Assembly: GCF_009907385.1 (NCBI RefSeq)
Contig: NZ_JAAATR010000049.1
Span: 62,001-126,000, forward strand
DNA: 64,000 nt
Direction: 5' to 3'
Source of the DNA: Atlantibacter hermannii
GTDB taxonomy: Bacteria > Pseudomonadota > Gammaproteobacteria > Enterobacterales > Enterobacteriaceae
Part shown: one piece after another, positions 21,187 through 30,888 of the stretch
Layout: each line of letters opens with the position of its first letter
How positions within the stretch are numbered: position 1 is the stretch's first letter
Notes under the pieces: generated by a model
What the model saw: only the letters and a program-made list of their open reading frames with translations
What the model was told of the DNA's origin: nothing
The model's database searches: none
Position numbers and translations under genes: made by a program

Positions 21187-21202
21187 TGTGATCTGTCTCA
21201 CT
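21187..21202. promoter_or_regulatory. CRP site in the gltB-yhcC intergenic region
   Basis: TGTGATCTGTCTCACT fits TGTGA-N6-TCACA with one mismatch in the last position. CRP control of gltBDF is known in E. coli. The site is about 370 nt from the gltB start and 300 nt from yhcC, in a divergent AT-rich gap (20817-21497) with no credible small gene. Confidence 0.7.
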
Positions 21203-21497
21203 GTCAAAAAGCCGCGAAAACTATATACCGCGCTGTTGTTAAATAAATTGGCAGATAATTGTGCTGAATATGGCTCTGGAGCCGCATAATGTCTCTGTTT
21301 TCGCGGCTATGTCATATTCTTTAAATAATGGGGGAGTTTATAAGTAAAAGTCATTGCTTCAGGAGTGACTGAAATTTCGGTAATTGTGAGTGATTATTCA
21401 AATGATAAAGGCAAGGGCAGGCGCTTGATCCACATCATCGCCGTAAAGAGGTAAAAATGGCAGTCTGAGGCCCTTTTTCAGGCCGGCCCTCCAGATT

Positions 21498-22439
21498 ATG
21501 CAGTTACAAAAATTAGTCAATATGTTTGGTGGCGATCTTTCGCGTCGTTACGGACAAAAAGTTCACAAGCTCACGTTGCATGGCGGCTTTAGCTGCCCCA
21601 ACCGCGATGGCACCTTAGGGCGCGGCGGCTGTACCTTCTGCAATGTAGCCTCTTTTGCTGATGAAGCGCAGCAGCACCGCAGTATTGCCGAACAGCTCGC
21701 CGACCAGGCGCGGCTGGTGGATCGCGCCCGCCGTTATCTGGCCTATTTTCAGGCCTACACCAGCACCTTTGCCGAAGTACAACTGCTGCGCAGTATGTAT
21801 CAGCAGGCGATTGAACAGGCCAACGTGGTGGGGCTTTGCGTGGGAACGCGTCCGGACTGTGTGCCGGATAGCGTGCTGGATCTGCTGTGCAGCTATCGGG
21901 AGCAAGGCTATGAAGTGTGGCTGGAGCTGGGTCTGCAAACCGCCAACGATAAAACTCTGCACCGTATTAACCGCGGCCATGATTTCGCCTGCTATCAAAA
22001 AACGACCCGTCTTGCCCGCCAGCGCGGCCTGAAAGTCTGTACGCATCTGATTGTCGGTTTGCCCGGCGAAGGCCATCAGGATGCGCTTAACACTCTGGAG
22101 AGCGTGGTCGATACCGGCACGGACGGCATCAAGCTGCATCCGCTGCACATCGTTACCGGCAGCATTATGGCCAAAGCCTGGGCGGCGAGGCGGCTTAGCG
22201 CCATCGAACTGGAGGATTACACTGCTATTGCAGGCGAAATGATCCGCCACACTCCGCCGGAGATTATCTATCATCGTATTTCCGCCAGCGCGCGGCGGCC
22301 TACGCTGCTGGCTCCGCTGTGGTGCGAGAACCGCTGGACCGGGATGGTGGAAATTGACCGCTACCTGAGCCGCGAAGGCGTTCAGGGCTCGGCTTTAGGG
22401 AGGCCCTGGCAGGTCAATCCTCCCGCTATCGCTATTTAA
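21498..22439 (+). CDS. yhcC: YhcC, radical SAM protein (TIGR01212 family)
   Basis: Predicted iron-sulfur radical SAM enzyme, 313 aa (E. coli 309). The cluster-binding cysteines lie in CPNRDGTLGRGGCTFCN (about residues 30-46), with spacing longer than the classic CX3CX2C, as expected for this family. The C-terminal half has LIVGLPGEGH and HPLHIV. Substrate unknown to me; a tRNA or cofactor role is sometimes inferred from the related Elp3-type fold. Divergent from gltB, and 112 nt before arcB on the same strand. Confidence 0.93.
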   Translation: MQLQKLVNMFGGDLSRRYGQKVHKLTLHGGFSCPNRDGTLGRGGCTFCNVASFADEAQQHRSIAEQLADQARLVDRARRYLAYFQAYTSTFAEVQLLRSMYQQAIEQANVVGLCVGTRPDCVPDSVLDLLCSYREQGYEVWLELGLQTANDKTLHRINRGHDFACYQKTTRLARQRGLKVCTHLIVGLPGEGHQDALNTLESVVDTGTDGIKLHPLHIVTGSIMAKAWAARRLSAIELEDYTAIAGEMIRHTPPEIIYHRISASARRPTLLAPLWCENRWTGMVEIDRYLSREGVQGSALGRPWQVNPPAIAI

Positions 22440-22551
22440 CGCCGCGTTCAAACGGCGATAAATAGACTCTACCGCGCACTTTTTTTCACAACCTTCAGCG
22501 TAACGGCCGGAATTGAGTATTATTGAGCGGTACGCAGCAAAGGAACATCCT

Positions 22552-24888
22552 ATGAAGCAAATCCGTTTATTGGCACAGTATTACGTCGACCTGTTGGTCA
22601 AACTTGGGCTGGTTCGTTTTTCGCTATTGCTGGCCCTGGTGCTGGTGATACTGGCGATGGTTGTGCAAATGGCGGTGACCATGGTGCTGCATGGTCGGGT
22701 CGAAAGTATCGATGTGATCCGCTCTATCTTCTTCGGATTGTTGATTACCCCCTGGGCGGTCTATTTCCTGTCGGTGGTGGTTGAGCAACTGGAAGAGTCG
22801 CGTCAGCGCCTGTCAAAGCTGGTGGATAAGCTGGAAGAGATGCGCGAGCGCGACCTGAAGCTCAATATTCAGCTAAAAGACAACATCACCCAGCTTAACC
22901 AGCAGAACGCCGAGCGTGAGAAGGCGGAGGCCGAGCGCCAGAAGGTGCTGGAGCAGCTCACCGTCGAGATGAAAGAGCGCGAAGTCACGCAAATCCAGCT
23001 CGAGCAGCAATCGTCATTTTTACGCTCTTTTCTGGATGCCTCCCCGGACCTGGTGTTCTATCGCAACGAAGATAAAGCGTTTTCCGGCTGCAACCGCGCG
23101 ATGGAGCTGCTGACCGGCAAAAGCGAGAAGCAGCTTATCGGCTTGCAGCCACACGATGTTTATGCGCCGGAAGCGGCGGAAAAGGTCATTGAAACCGATG
23201 AGAAGGTGTTCCGTCACAACGTCTCACTTACCTATGAACAGTGGCTTGATTACCCCGATGGCCGCAAAGCCTGTTTTGAAATTCGCAAAGTGCCGTACTA
23301 CGACCGCGTGGGCAAACGCCACGGGCTGATGGGCTTTGGCCGCGATATCACTGAGCGTAAGCGCTATCAGGATGCGCTGGAGCGCGCGAGCCGCGATAAG
23401 ACGACCTTTATCTCTACCATCAGCCACGAGCTGCGCACGCCGCTGAACGGCATCGTCGGCCTGAGCCGTATTCTGCTGGATACCGACCTGACGGCGGAAC
23501 AGCAAAAATACCTGAAAACAATCCACGTCTCCGCCGTCACCCTCGGGAATATCTTTAACGATATTATCGACATGGATAAGATCGAGCGCCGCAAAGTGCA
23601 GCTGGATAACCAGCCGGTCGACTTCACCGGCTTCCTGGCGGACCTCGAAAACCTTTCCGGCCTACAGGCGCAGCAAAAAGGGCTGCGCTTCGTGCTGGAG
23701 CCTGCTCTGCCGTTGCCGCATAAGGTCATTACCGACGGGACGCGCCTGCGTCAGATTATCTGGAACCTGATCAGCAACGCGGTGAAGTTCACCCAAAAAG
23801 GTCAAGTGACGGTGCGGGTCAGCTACGAAAACAGCATGCTGCGCTTCGAAGTGGAGGATTCCGGTATCGGCATCCCGCAGAACGAACAGGATAAAATCTT
23901 CGCCATGTACTATCAGGTGAAAGACAGCCACGGCGGCAAGCCGGCTACCGGCACCGGTATCGGTCTGGCGGTATCGCGCCGGCTGGCGAAAAACATGGGC
24001 GGCGATATCACCGTGAGCAGCCATCCGGGCAAAGGCTCGGTATTTACCCTGACGGTTCAGGCGCCGCGCGTAGCGGAAGAGATCGACAGCACCTCTGACG
24101 ATGACGATATGCCGCTGCCGGCGCTGCATGTGCTGCTGGTGGAAGACATTGAGCTGAACGTGATTGTCGCCCGTTCGGTACTGGAAAAAATGGGCAACAG
24201 CGTCGATGTTGCGATGACTGGCCAGGAAGCCCTGGATATGTTCAAACTGGGCGAATACGACCTGGTGCTGCTGGACATCCAACTCCCGGACATGACCGGG
24301 CTGGATATCTCCCGCAAACTCACCAGCCAGTTCGACGCCAGTGAGCTGCCGCCGCTGGTGGCGTTGACCGCCAACGTGCTGAAAGACAAAGCAGAGTACC
24401 TGGCGGCAGGCATGGATGACGTGCTCAGCAAACCGCTGTCTGTCCCGGCGCTCACTGCGATGATCAAGAAATTCTGGGATTCCCGTTCAAACCATGAGGA
24501 GAGGATCGTGTCACTCGAACAACACAGCAAACAGAACGCATTGTTGGATGTCGCCATGCTGGAGCAATACATGGAACTGGTTGGGCCGAAACTGATTACC
24601 GACGGTCTTGCCGTGTTTGAGAAAATGATGCCTGGCTACCTGAGCGTGCTGGACTCTAACCTCACCGCCCGGGATCAAAAGGGGATCGTTGAGGAAGGGC
24701 ATAAGATCAAGGGCGCGGCGGGATCGATCGGTTTACGGCATCTCCAGCAGGTCGCCCAACAGATCCAGTCTCCGGATCTTCCGGCATGGTGGGATAACGT
24801 TGGCGAATGGATCGAGGAGTTGAAGCAGGAGTGGCAAAACGACGTGGCGGTGTTGAAAGCGTGGGTAGCGAATGCGCCAAAAAAATGA
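22552..24888 (+). CDS. arcB: ArcB, aerobic respiration control hybrid sensor kinase
   Basis: Inner-membrane tripartite kinase that phosphorylates ArcA under reducing conditions. The 778-aa length equals E. coli ArcB. Two N-terminal helices (about 23-77), a coiled-coil linker, a PAS domain (SFLDASPDLVFYR, from about 155), the histidine kinase (ISHELRTPLNG, His near 292; GTGIGLAVS), a receiver (LVLLDIQLPD, Asp near 576) and a C-terminal HPt (EEGHKIKGAAGS, His near 717). The start MKQIRLLAQ follows AAAGGAAC; 13 further upstream codons are not conserved. Its 3' end overlaps ArcZ on the other strand. Confidence 0.97.
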   Translation: MKQIRLLAQYYVDLLVKLGLVRFSLLLALVLVILAMVVQMAVTMVLHGRVESIDVIRSIFFGLLITPWAVYFLSVVVEQLEESRQRLSKLVDKLEEMRERDLKLNIQLKDNITQLNQQNAEREKAEAERQKVLEQLTVEMKEREVTQIQLEQQSSFLRSFLDASPDLVFYRNEDKAFSGCNRAMELLTGKSEKQLIGLQPHDVYAPEAAEKVIETDEKVFRHNVSLTYEQWLDYPDGRKACFEIRKVPYYDRVGKRHGLMGFGRDITERKRYQDALERASRDKTTFISTISHELRTPLNGIVGLSRILLDTDLTAEQQKYLKTIHVSAVTLGNIFNDIIDMDKIERRKVQLDNQPVDFTGFLADLENLSGLQAQQKGLRFVLEPALPLPHKVITDGTRLRQIIWNLISNAVKFTQKGQVTVRVSYENSMLRFEVEDSGIGIPQNEQDKIFAMYYQVKDSHGGKPATGTGIGLAVSRRLAKNMGGDITVSSHPGKGSVFTLTVQAPRVAEEIDSTSDDDDMPLPALHVLLVEDIELNVIVARSVLEKMGNSVDVAMTGQEALDMFKLGEYDLVLLDIQLPDMTGLDISRKLTSQFDASELPPLVALTANVLKDKAEYLAAGMDDVLSKPLSVPALTAMIKKFWDSRSNHEERIVSLEQHSKQNALLDVAMLEQYMELVGPKLITDGLAVFEKMMPGYLSVLDSNLTARDQKGIVEEGHKIKGAAGSIGLRHLQQVAQQIQSPDLPAWWDNVGEWIEELKQEWQNDVAVLKAWVANAPKK

Positions 24889-24997
24889 CCCCGGCTATAC
24901 CGGGGTGCGCGAATACTGCGCCAACACCAGGGAAATCGAGGCCATGTTAATGGTGTTGTGTTAGTCGGGTAACATGGCCGGGTAGATGAAACTGCAC
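24879..24997 (-). ncRNA. arcZ: ArcZ (RyhA/SraH) Hfq-dependent small RNA
   Basis: Transcribed opposite to arcB, about 119 nt (E. coli ArcZ 121 nt). The conserved 3' functional region is on the minus strand (GATTTCCCTGGTGTTGGCG, then CAGTATTCGCGCACC), followed by the terminator hairpin ACCCCGG/CCGGGGT (24888-24906) and the tail TCATTTTTTT. A -10 TATCTT (25005-25010) lies 7 nt before the proposed start, GTGCAG. In E. coli ArcZ is repressed by ArcA-P, activates rpoS translation and represses several mRNAs; processing releases the 3' part. The 5' half here diverges from E. coli. Location between arcB and elbB is conserved. Confidence 0.93.
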
Positions 24998-25116
24998 GAG
25001 CATTAAGATAGCAAAACTTAAATTTATTGTTACGTGAATCAGTTAAATGTGTGAAGCATAGCGTTTTATAAGCGTAATTAATCTGCTTCGGGATGTCGGA
25101 AGAAAGGAAAATCGCG

Positions 25117-25770
25117 ATGAAAAAAATAGGCGTGGTGCTGGCGGGATGTGGCGTTTATGACGGCGCAGAGATCCATGAAGCGGTGATCACCTTACTGGCG
25201 CTGGCGCGGCAGGGCGCGCAAGCCTGCTGCTTCGCGCCGGATAAACCTCAGGCCGATGTGATCAATCATCTGACCGGGGATCCCATGGCGGAAAGCCGCA
25301 ATGTGCTGATCGAAGCGGCGCGTATTGCCCGGGGCGCCATCACCCCCCTCAGCGCGGCCAATGCTGGCGAGCTGGACGCGCTGATCGTGCCGGGCGGCTT
25401 TGGTGCGGCGAAAAACCTCAGCAACTTCGCCAGTCAGGGCAGCGAATGCAGCGTCGATCCTGAGCTCAAGCGGCTGGTACAGGCGATGCATGCGGCGGGC
25501 AAACCGCTGGGGTTCCTGTGCATCGCTCCCGCCATGCTGCCGAAGCTGATCCCCGCGCCGCTGCGCCTGACTATCGGCACCGACATCGACACCGCCGAAG
25601 TCATCGAAGAGATGGGCGGCGAACACGTGCCCTGCCCGGTGGAAGACATTGTGGTGGATGAAGAGAACAAAGTGGTGACGACCCCGGCGTATATGCTGGC
25701 TAAACGCATCGATGAAGCGGCGGACGGGATTGAGAAACTGGTGGCCAGGGTGTTGGATCTGTGCGAATGA
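25117..25770 (+). CDS. elbB: ElbB, isoprenoid biosynthesis-associated glyoxalase (DJ-1/PfpI-like)
   Basis: The 217-aa length equals E. coli ElbB. DJ-1/PfpI-type fold with the opening [34 protein letters not shown], and the nucleophile cysteine in GFLCIAPAM. Weak glyoxalase activity is reported for the family; the physiological role is uncertain. Start chosen by family alignment; eight extra codons upstream are unlikely. The stop overlaps the mtgA start (ATGA), so the pair is translationally coupled. Confidence 0.95.
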   Translation: MKKIGVVLAGCGVYDGAEIHEAVITLLALARQGAQACCFAPDKPQADVINHLTGDPMAESRNVLIEAARIARGAITPLSAANAGELDALIVPGGFGAAKNLSNFASQGSECSVDPELKRLVQAMHAAGKPLGFLCIAPAMLPKLIPAPLRLTIGTDIDTAEVIEEMGGEHVPCPVEDIVVDEENKVVTTPAYMLAKRIDEAADGIEKLVARVLDLCE

Positions 25771-26495
25771 CGCGGGGCCGCTTGCCGATCGTCCGCACAC
25801 TGAAACGCGGGATTATCCGGTTACTGTTAGGGATCGCCAGTTTGTGGATCGCCGGGATCCTGCTGTTCAGCATGCTGCCGGTGCCGTTTTCCGCAGTGAT
25901 GATTGAGCGGCAGCTTTCCGCCTGGCTGCACGGTGATTTTGGCTATGTGGCGCACTCTGACTGGGTCGGCATGGATGAGATCTCGCCGTGGATGGGGCTG
26001 GCGGTGATTGCCGCCGAGGATCAAAAATTCCCGGAGCACTGGGGATTCGATATGGCGGCGATCCAGAAAGCTGTCGCCCATAACGAACGCAATGAAAACC
26101 GTATTCGCGGCGCGTCAACACTGTCTCAGCAAACGGCGAAGAATATGTTTCTGTGGGATGGCAGGAGCTGGCTGCGCAAGGGGCTGGAAGCAGGGTTAAC
26201 GGTGGGGATCGAGACGGTATGGAGCAAGCGGCGGATCCTGACGGTGTACCTCAACGTTGCTGAATTCGGTAACGGCATCTTTGGCGTGGAAGCCGCCGCG
26301 CAGCACTATTTTAATAAGCCGGCCAGCCAGCTTAGCGCCTCCCAGGCTGCGTTGCTGGCTGCCGTGCTGCCCAACCCGCTGCGTTTTAAGGCCGATGCGC
26401 CGTCAGGCTACGTGCGCTCGCGGCAGGCGTGGATCCTGCGTCAAATGCGCCAGCTTGGCGGAGAGTCGTTTATGGCGCAGCACAAGCTTCATTAA
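25767..26495 (+). CDS. mtgA: Monofunctional biosynthetic peptidoglycan transglycosylase
   Basis: Polymerises lipid II into glycan strands at the inner membrane, and is divisome-associated in E. coli. The 242-aa length equals E. coli MtgA. One N-terminal membrane helix (about 20-40) precedes the GT51 catalytic domain with [14 protein letters not shown] and the [13 protein letters not shown] motif. The ATG at 25767 overlaps the elbB stop. Converges on ptsO, leaving only 3 nt between the stop codons and no terminator. Confidence 0.96.
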   Translation: MTRGRLPIVRTLKRGIIRLLLGIASLWIAGILLFSMLPVPFSAVMIERQLSAWLHGDFGYVAHSDWVGMDEISPWMGLAVIAAEDQKFPEHWGFDMAAIQKAVAHNERNENRIRGASTLSQQTAKNMFLWDGRSWLRKGLEAGLTVGIETVWSKRRILTVYLNVAEFGNGIFGVEAAAQHYFNKPASQLSASQAALLAAVLPNPLRFKADAPSGYVRSRQAWILRQMRQLGGESFMAQHKLH

Positions 26496-26498
26496 GCG

Positions 26499-26771
26499 TT
26501 AGTCTTCGTCAAAACCGGCGTTGAATAACGCGATGACCGCCGCCAACGCTTCCACTTCCTGTGGGCCGTTGGCTTCGATTTCAATATGGCCGCCCTGTGC
26601 GGAATCCAGCATCAACAGGCCGATAACGCTGCTGGCTTCCGCTTCGGTGCCTGCCTCGTTGCGTAATAACACTTCTGCATCAAAACTCTGGACGAGCTCA
26701 AACAGCTTCATCGCCGGGCGCGCGTGCATGCCCAGCTTATTGGTGATTTCAACGGTTTGTTTGACGGTCAT
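26499..26771 (-). CDS. ptsO: NPr, HPr-like phosphocarrier of the nitrogen PTS
   Basis: The 90-aa protein is the same length as E. coli NPr (ptsO/npr). Receives phosphate from EI-Ntr (PtsP) and passes it to PtsN. The active-site histidine is His16 in GMHARPAM. It overlaps the rapZ stop by 4 nt (ATGA) and is the last gene of the rpoN operon. Confidence 0.96.
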   Translation of the reverse strand: MTVKQTVEITNKLGMHARPAMKLFELVQSFDAEVLLRNEAGTEAEASSVIGLLMLDSAQGGHIEIEANGPQEVEALAAVIALFNAGFDED

Positions 26772-27622
26772 GTTTTACGTTTTTCCAGCGTGCGATGGCG
26801 GGACTGGACGTTTTTACCGCGCGAGCGGAAGTAATCAGCCAGCTGTTCGGCGATGTACACGGAGCGGTGTTTACCGCCGGTACAGCCGATGGCCACCGTT
26901 AAGTAGCTACGGTTATTGGTTTCCAGCATCGGCAGCCACAGCTCAAGATAGCTGCGCGTCTGGTAGATAAAGTTATGCACTTCGGTATGACGGTCTAAAA
27001 ACGCCGCAACGGGCTTATCCAGGCCGGTCATCGGACGGAGTTTCGGGTCCCAGTGCGGGTTGGGTAAAAAGCGCACGTCAAACACGTAGTCCGCATCGAT
27101 AGGTATGCCGTGTTTAAAACCGAAAGATTCAAAAACCATGGTCAGTTCACGTTCGCGTTTGCCCAGCAGACGGGTGCGCAACATTTCCGCCAGTTCGTGG
27201 ACCGACATTTCAGAGGTATCGACGATCAAATCCGCGCGGGAACGCAGCGGCTCCAGCAGATCGCTCTCCTGATCGATGGCGCTTTCCAGCGAGAGATTTT
27301 TGCTGGAAAGAGGGTGCAGGCGACGAGTATCGCTGTAACGGCGGATCAGCGTGTTGCGATCGGCATCGAGAAACAGCAACTGCGGCGAGAATGTGTCCGG
27401 TAGGTTATTCATCGCCTGTTCGAAAATTTCCGGCGATTCCGGCATGTTGCGAACGTCAATGCTGACAGCAGCGGACATATGATTATCCGAAAGCGTCCGG
27501 GCAAGATCGGGCAGCAGCACAACCGGCAGGTTGTCTACACAATAAAAACCCATATCTTCCAGCGCGCGTAACGCCACGGACTTTCCTGAGCCTGAGCGTC
27601 CGCTGACAATCATCAATACCAT
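26768..27622 (-). CDS. rapZ: RapZ, RNase adapter protein controlling GlmZ decay
   Basis: Senses glucosamine-6-phosphate and presents the sRNA GlmZ to RNase E, thereby tuning glmS and amino-sugar supply. The 284-aa length equals E. coli RapZ. Walker A GRSGSGKS at residues 8-15; the C-terminal RNA-binding domain has the conserved [12 protein letters not shown] and a basic tail ([17 protein letters not shown]). An in-frame upstream extension of five codons is not conserved. Functionally linked to glmM near 51 kb. Confidence 0.97.
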   Translation of the reverse strand: MVLMIVSGRSGSGKSVALRALEDMGFYCVDNLPVVLLPDLARTLSDNHMSAAVSIDVRNMPESPEIFEQAMNNLPDTFSPQLLFLDADRNTLIRRYSDTRRLHPLSSKNLSLESAIDQESDLLEPLRSRADLIVDTSEMSVHELAEMLRTRLLGKRERELTMVFESFGFKHGIPIDADYVFDVRFLPNPHWDPKLRPMTGLDKPVAAFLDRHTEVHNFIYQTRSYLELWLPMLETNNRSYLTVAIGCTGGKHRSVYIAEQLADYFRSRGKNVQSRHRTLEKRKT

Positions 27623-27682
27623 CTCGATTTCTCCCAAACGGCGGGCTGCATCGGTACAGCCAGGGTGATTTCCTCCACCCGA

Positions 27683-28162
27683 TTATTCACTTTGGTTTTC
27701 ATGGCTGCCTTCAGTGATGATCTGATACAGCTCTTCATCGCTTTGTGCCGCGCGCAGGCGGCGGCAAATGGTTTTGTCCGCCAGACGCTTCGCCACTAAT
27801 GACAGGGTATGCAAATGTGTTTTGGTTTGGTCAGCCGGGACCAGTAAGGCAAACAGAAGATCGACAGGTTGGTTATCAATGGCATCGAAGGCGATAGGCG
27901 TTTCAAGCTGCACAAACACACCCACGGCGCGCAACGTATCTTCTTCCAGTTTGCCGTGAGGAATGGCAATGCCGTTGCCAATACCGGTACTGCCCATACG
28001 TTCGCGGGTCAGGATCGCTTCAAATACTACCTGAGGCGGCAGGCTTAACTGTTTAGCGGCCAGTTCACTGACAATTTCCAGCGCGCGTTTTTTGCTCTGG
28101 CAATGAACGCCGCTGCGGGTACATTCCTGGTTAAGGACACTGCTTAAATCATAAGTCATCAT
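27683..28162 (-). CDS. ptsN: PtsN, EIIA-Ntr of the nitrogen PTS
   Basis: Phosphorylatable regulator linking nitrogen status to K+ uptake and envelope functions. 159 aa versus 163 in E. coli; the N terminus (MMTYDLSSVL) is shorter and diverged, and the C terminus is also shortened. Active-site histidine in GIAIPHGKLEED, His69. AGGTG 7 nt upstream supports the first of two adjacent ATGs. It lies between hpf and rapZ. Confidence 0.95.
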   Translation of the reverse strand: MMTYDLSSVLNQECTRSGVHCQSKKRALEIVSELAAKQLSLPPQVVFEAILTRERMGSTGIGNGIAIPHGKLEEDTLRAVGVFVQLETPIAFDAIDNQPVDLLFALLVPADQTKTHLHTLSLVAKRLADKTICRRLRAAQSDEELYQIITEGSHENQSE

Positions 28163-28245
28163 ATTTTCACCTAAGCATTCTCAATGCCAACGGCTCGTCG
28201 TCAGTGACCACGAGCCGTTGAAACACCAGGTAAACGCCCGGACTC

Positions 28246-28533
28246 TTAATGTTGTTTTAGTTTATCTTTATGTTTAGTCAATTGACGCGCCAGTTTATCA
28301 ATAAGCCCGTCGATGGCTGCATACATGTCTTGCCCTTCCGCACTGGCATGGATCTCCCCACCGTTCACATGGAGAGTCGCATCTGAAATATGCGTGACCT
28401 TCTCCACTTTCAGCACAATATAGACCTGGTTTATCCTTTCAAAATACTGCTCCAGTTTGGCGAACTTCGTGTTCAAAAACTCGCGCAAAGATTCAGTGAT
28501 TTCGACGTTATGTCCTGTGATGTTGAGCTGCAT
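28246..28533 (-). CDS. hpf: Hpf, ribosome hibernation-promoting factor (short form)
   Basis: Binds 30S subunits and promotes 100S ribosome dimers in stationary phase together with RMF. The 95-aa length equals E. coli HPF. The HPF/RaiA fold is recognisable (MQLNITGHNVEIT; ATLHVNGGEIHASAEGQDMYAAID), and the C terminus is lysine-rich. It lies 22 nt after rpoN. Confidence 0.97.
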   Translation of the reverse strand: MQLNITGHNVEITESLREFLNTKFAKLEQYFERINQVYIVLKVEKVTHISDATLHVNGGEIHASAEGQDMYAAIDGLIDKLARQLTKHKDKLKQH

Positions 28534-28555
28534 AGTGTCTTCCTTATCGGTTATG

Positions 28556-29989
28556 TCAGACCAGTTGTTTACGCTGGTTAGACGGCGGAATGGACAGAGA
28601 CTCTCGATATTTGGCGACGGTCCGACGAGCCACCATGATGCCCTGTTCAGACAACATAGAAGTCAGTTTACTGTCGCTCAGGGGTTTTGCCGGATTCTCT
28701 CCGGCAATCAATTTCTTAACCAGCGCCCGAATGGCAGTCGAGGAGGCTTCGCCGCCGCCTTCGGTATTAACATGGCTGGAGAAGAAATATTTCAGTTCAA
28801 ATATGCCGCGCGGGCTATGCAAATATTTCTGGGTCGTGACGCGTGAAATTGTCGATTCGTGCATCTCGACGGCCTGGGCGATATCCGCCAGCACCATCGG
28901 CTTCATATGTTCTTCGCCGTGTTCAAAAAACGCCTGTTGTTGCTCGACAATGCAACGGCTGACGCGTAACAGCGTATCGTTACGGCTTTCCAGGCTTTTT
29001 ATCAGCCAGCGCGCTTCCTGCAGATTGCTGCGGATAAACTGGCCGTCGGCTTCGTTACGCGCGCTGCTTCCCATTGAGGCGTACTGCTGATTGATTTTTA
29101 ATCGTGGAATGCTGTCGGCGTTCAGTTCTACGGTCCAGACGCCGTTGTGCTTACGGACCAGTACGTCAGGAATGACATATTCCGGCTCGCTGGTTTGGAT
29201 GGACTGGCCTGGCCGGGGATCGAGGGACTGGATAAAGTTGACCGCTTCTTTCAACACGTCTTCTTTCAATCGCGTGACACGCATCAGCGTGCGAAAATCA
29301 TGATTGGCCAACAGATCGAGATGGTCGCTGACGATGAGCCGCGACTCTTCCAGCCAGGGGGTATCTTTGGCATATTGCGAAAGCTGGATTAACAGGCAGT
29401 CGCGCAAATCGCGGGCAGCGACGCCGACAGGATCAAAACGCTGGATGCGTTTAAGTACCGCTTCGACTTCTTCAATATCGGTTTCGTCATCGCCAATGCT
29501 TTCCAGAATATCTTCCAGCGACACGGTGAGATAACCCGTGTCGTCTACGGCATCAACGATAGAGGTGGCAATGGCGCGATCGGTATCGGAAAACGGCGTC
29601 AGCTCAACCTGCCACATCAGGTAATCCTGCAGCGACTGGGTGGTTTCGCCCTGATAGACGGGTAGTTCATCATCCTGATAATCCACTCCGTTCCCTGAAG
29701 GGGTGCCGGCAGTGTAGATTTCATCCCAGCTGGCGTCTAATGGCAGCTCATCCGGCATCTCTTTCTGTTCGAGTGCGTCAGCGGTATCCAGCGTTTCAGT
29801 ATCACGGGATTCCTGGGTGTCTATTTCATCATGAAAGTCGGTTTGCTCGAGCAACGGGTTGCTGTCCAGCGCCTGTTGCAGCTCCTGCTGGAGTTCTAAC
29901 GTAGACAGCTGCAGCAAGCGAATCGCCTGTTGCAGTTGCGGCGTCATGGCAAGCTGTTGGCTCAGCCTCAGTTGCAAACCTTGCTTCAT
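28556..29989 (-). CDS. rpoN: RNA polymerase sigma-54 factor
   Basis: Directs transcription of nitrogen-related and other genes with activator ATPases. The 477-aa length equals E. coli RpoN. The glutamine-rich region I ([23 protein letters not shown]) is at the N terminus, followed by an acidic region II, and the RpoN box [10 protein letters not shown] lies near the C terminus. A 167-nt gap separates it from lptB and carries a likely promoter. Confidence 0.98.
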   Translation of the reverse strand: MKQGLQLRLSQQLAMTPQLQQAIRLLQLSTLELQQELQQALDSNPLLEQTDFHDEIDTQESRDTETLDTADALEQKEMPDELPLDASWDEIYTAGTPSGNGVDYQDDELPVYQGETTQSLQDYLMWQVELTPFSDTDRAIATSIVDAVDDTGYLTVSLEDILESIGDDETDIEEVEAVLKRIQRFDPVGVAARDLRDCLLIQLSQYAKDTPWLEESRLIVSDHLDLLANHDFRTLMRVTRLKEDVLKEAVNFIQSLDPRPGQSIQTSEPEYVIPDVLVRKHNGVWTVELNADSIPRLKINQQYASMGSSARNEADGQFIRSNLQEARWLIKSLESRNDTLLRVSRCIVEQQQAFFEHGEEHMKPMVLADIAQAVEMHESTISRVTTQKYLHSPRGIFELKYFFSSHVNTEGGGEASSTAIRALVKKLIAGENPAKPLSDSKLTSMLSEQGIMVARRTVAKYRESLSIPPSNQRKQLV

Positions 29990-30085
29990 ATTCAGAGCAA
30001 CATTCCTCAGGTTTATACCCTCGCTGTCTTAACCACGCCTGCATCAAAGGCCGACGCAGTGAAGCGGCAAGGGGTACATACGTCA

Positions 30086-30091
30086 ATTATA
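30086..30091 (-). promoter_or_regulatory. Likely rpoN promoter -10 element
   Basis: On the minus strand a perfect TATAAT lies in the lptB-rpoN gap, 97 nt upstream of the rpoN start. The -35 region about 17 nt upstream (GCTTCA) is weak. The gap (29990-30156) also carries an imperfect inverted repeat TGAAGC/GCTTCA without a T-run, so read-through from lptB is expected. Confidence 0.45.
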
Positions 30092-30156
30092 CCTGCACAG
30101 GCAGATTCTGAAGCTTCGTCAGGGAGCTTCAACCCTCTGTGATTTGCTCTACCGTA

Positions 30157-30882
30157 TCAGAGTCTGAACTCTTCCCCAAGATACACACGTTTAACCTGTT
30201 CGTCTTGCAGGATTTGGTCAGGTGTACCGTGCGCGATCAGGTTGCCCTGGCTCACAATGTAAGCGCGTTCGCACACGGCCAGCGTTTCGCGGACGTTATG
30301 GTCAGTAATCAGCACCCCCAGACCACTGTCGCGCAGATGCTCGATAATACGTTTAATATCAATCACTGAGATGGGATCTACCCCAGCAAATGGCTCATCA
30401 AGCAGAATAAATTTTGGGTTTGCCGCAAGCGCACGGGCGATTTCGACACGGCGACGTTCACCACCGGACAGCGACTGACCGAGGCTGTTTCGCAGATGGT
30501 CGATGTGAAACTCTTCCATCAGTTCGACGGCGCGATCCTGACGCTGCTCGCTGGTGAGATCGTCACGGATTTGCAGTACCGCCATCAGGTTGTCATAGAC
30601 GCTTAAACGACGGAAAATCGACGCTTCCTGGGGGAGGTAACCGATGCCGCGACGGGCGCGGGCATGCAGAGGCAGCAGGCTGATATCTTCGTCATCAATG
30701 ATGATATTCCCGGCATCGCGCGGGACAATGCCTACTACCATATAAAACGTGGTGGTCTTGCCCGCACCGTTTGGTCCAAGCAGACCAACAATTTCGCCTG
30801 AATTCACCGTCAGGCTGACATCCTCGACGACGCGGCGGCCTTTATAGGCTTTCGCGAGGTTTTTCGCTGTTAATGTTGCCAT
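30157..30882 (-). CDS. lptB: LptB, LPS export ABC transporter ATPase
   Basis: Cytoplasmic ATPase driving LptFG extraction of lipopolysaccharide from the inner membrane onto the LptC-LptA bridge. The 241-aa length equals E. coli LptB. Walker A GPNGAGKT near 36, Q-loop, signature [10 protein letters not shown], Walker [11 protein letters not shown], and the H-loop ITDHNV. It lies 6 nt after lptA. Confidence 0.98.
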   Translation of the reverse strand: MATLTAKNLAKAYKGRRVVEDVSLTVNSGEIVGLLGPNGAGKTTTFYMVVGIVPRDAGNIIIDDEDISLLPLHARARRGIGYLPQEASIFRRLSVYDNLMAVLQIRDDLTSEQRQDRAVELMEEFHIDHLRNSLGQSLSGGERRRVEIARALAANPKFILLDEPFAGVDPISVIDIKRIIEHLRDSGLGVLITDHNVRETLAVCERAYIVSQGNLIAHGTPDQILQDEQVKRVYLGEEFRL

Positions 30883-30888
30883 AAAAAA

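Noticed and set aside
22440-22457. CGCCG/CGGCG hairpin after yhcC
   Set aside because: Short stem without a following T-run; not enough to call a terminator.
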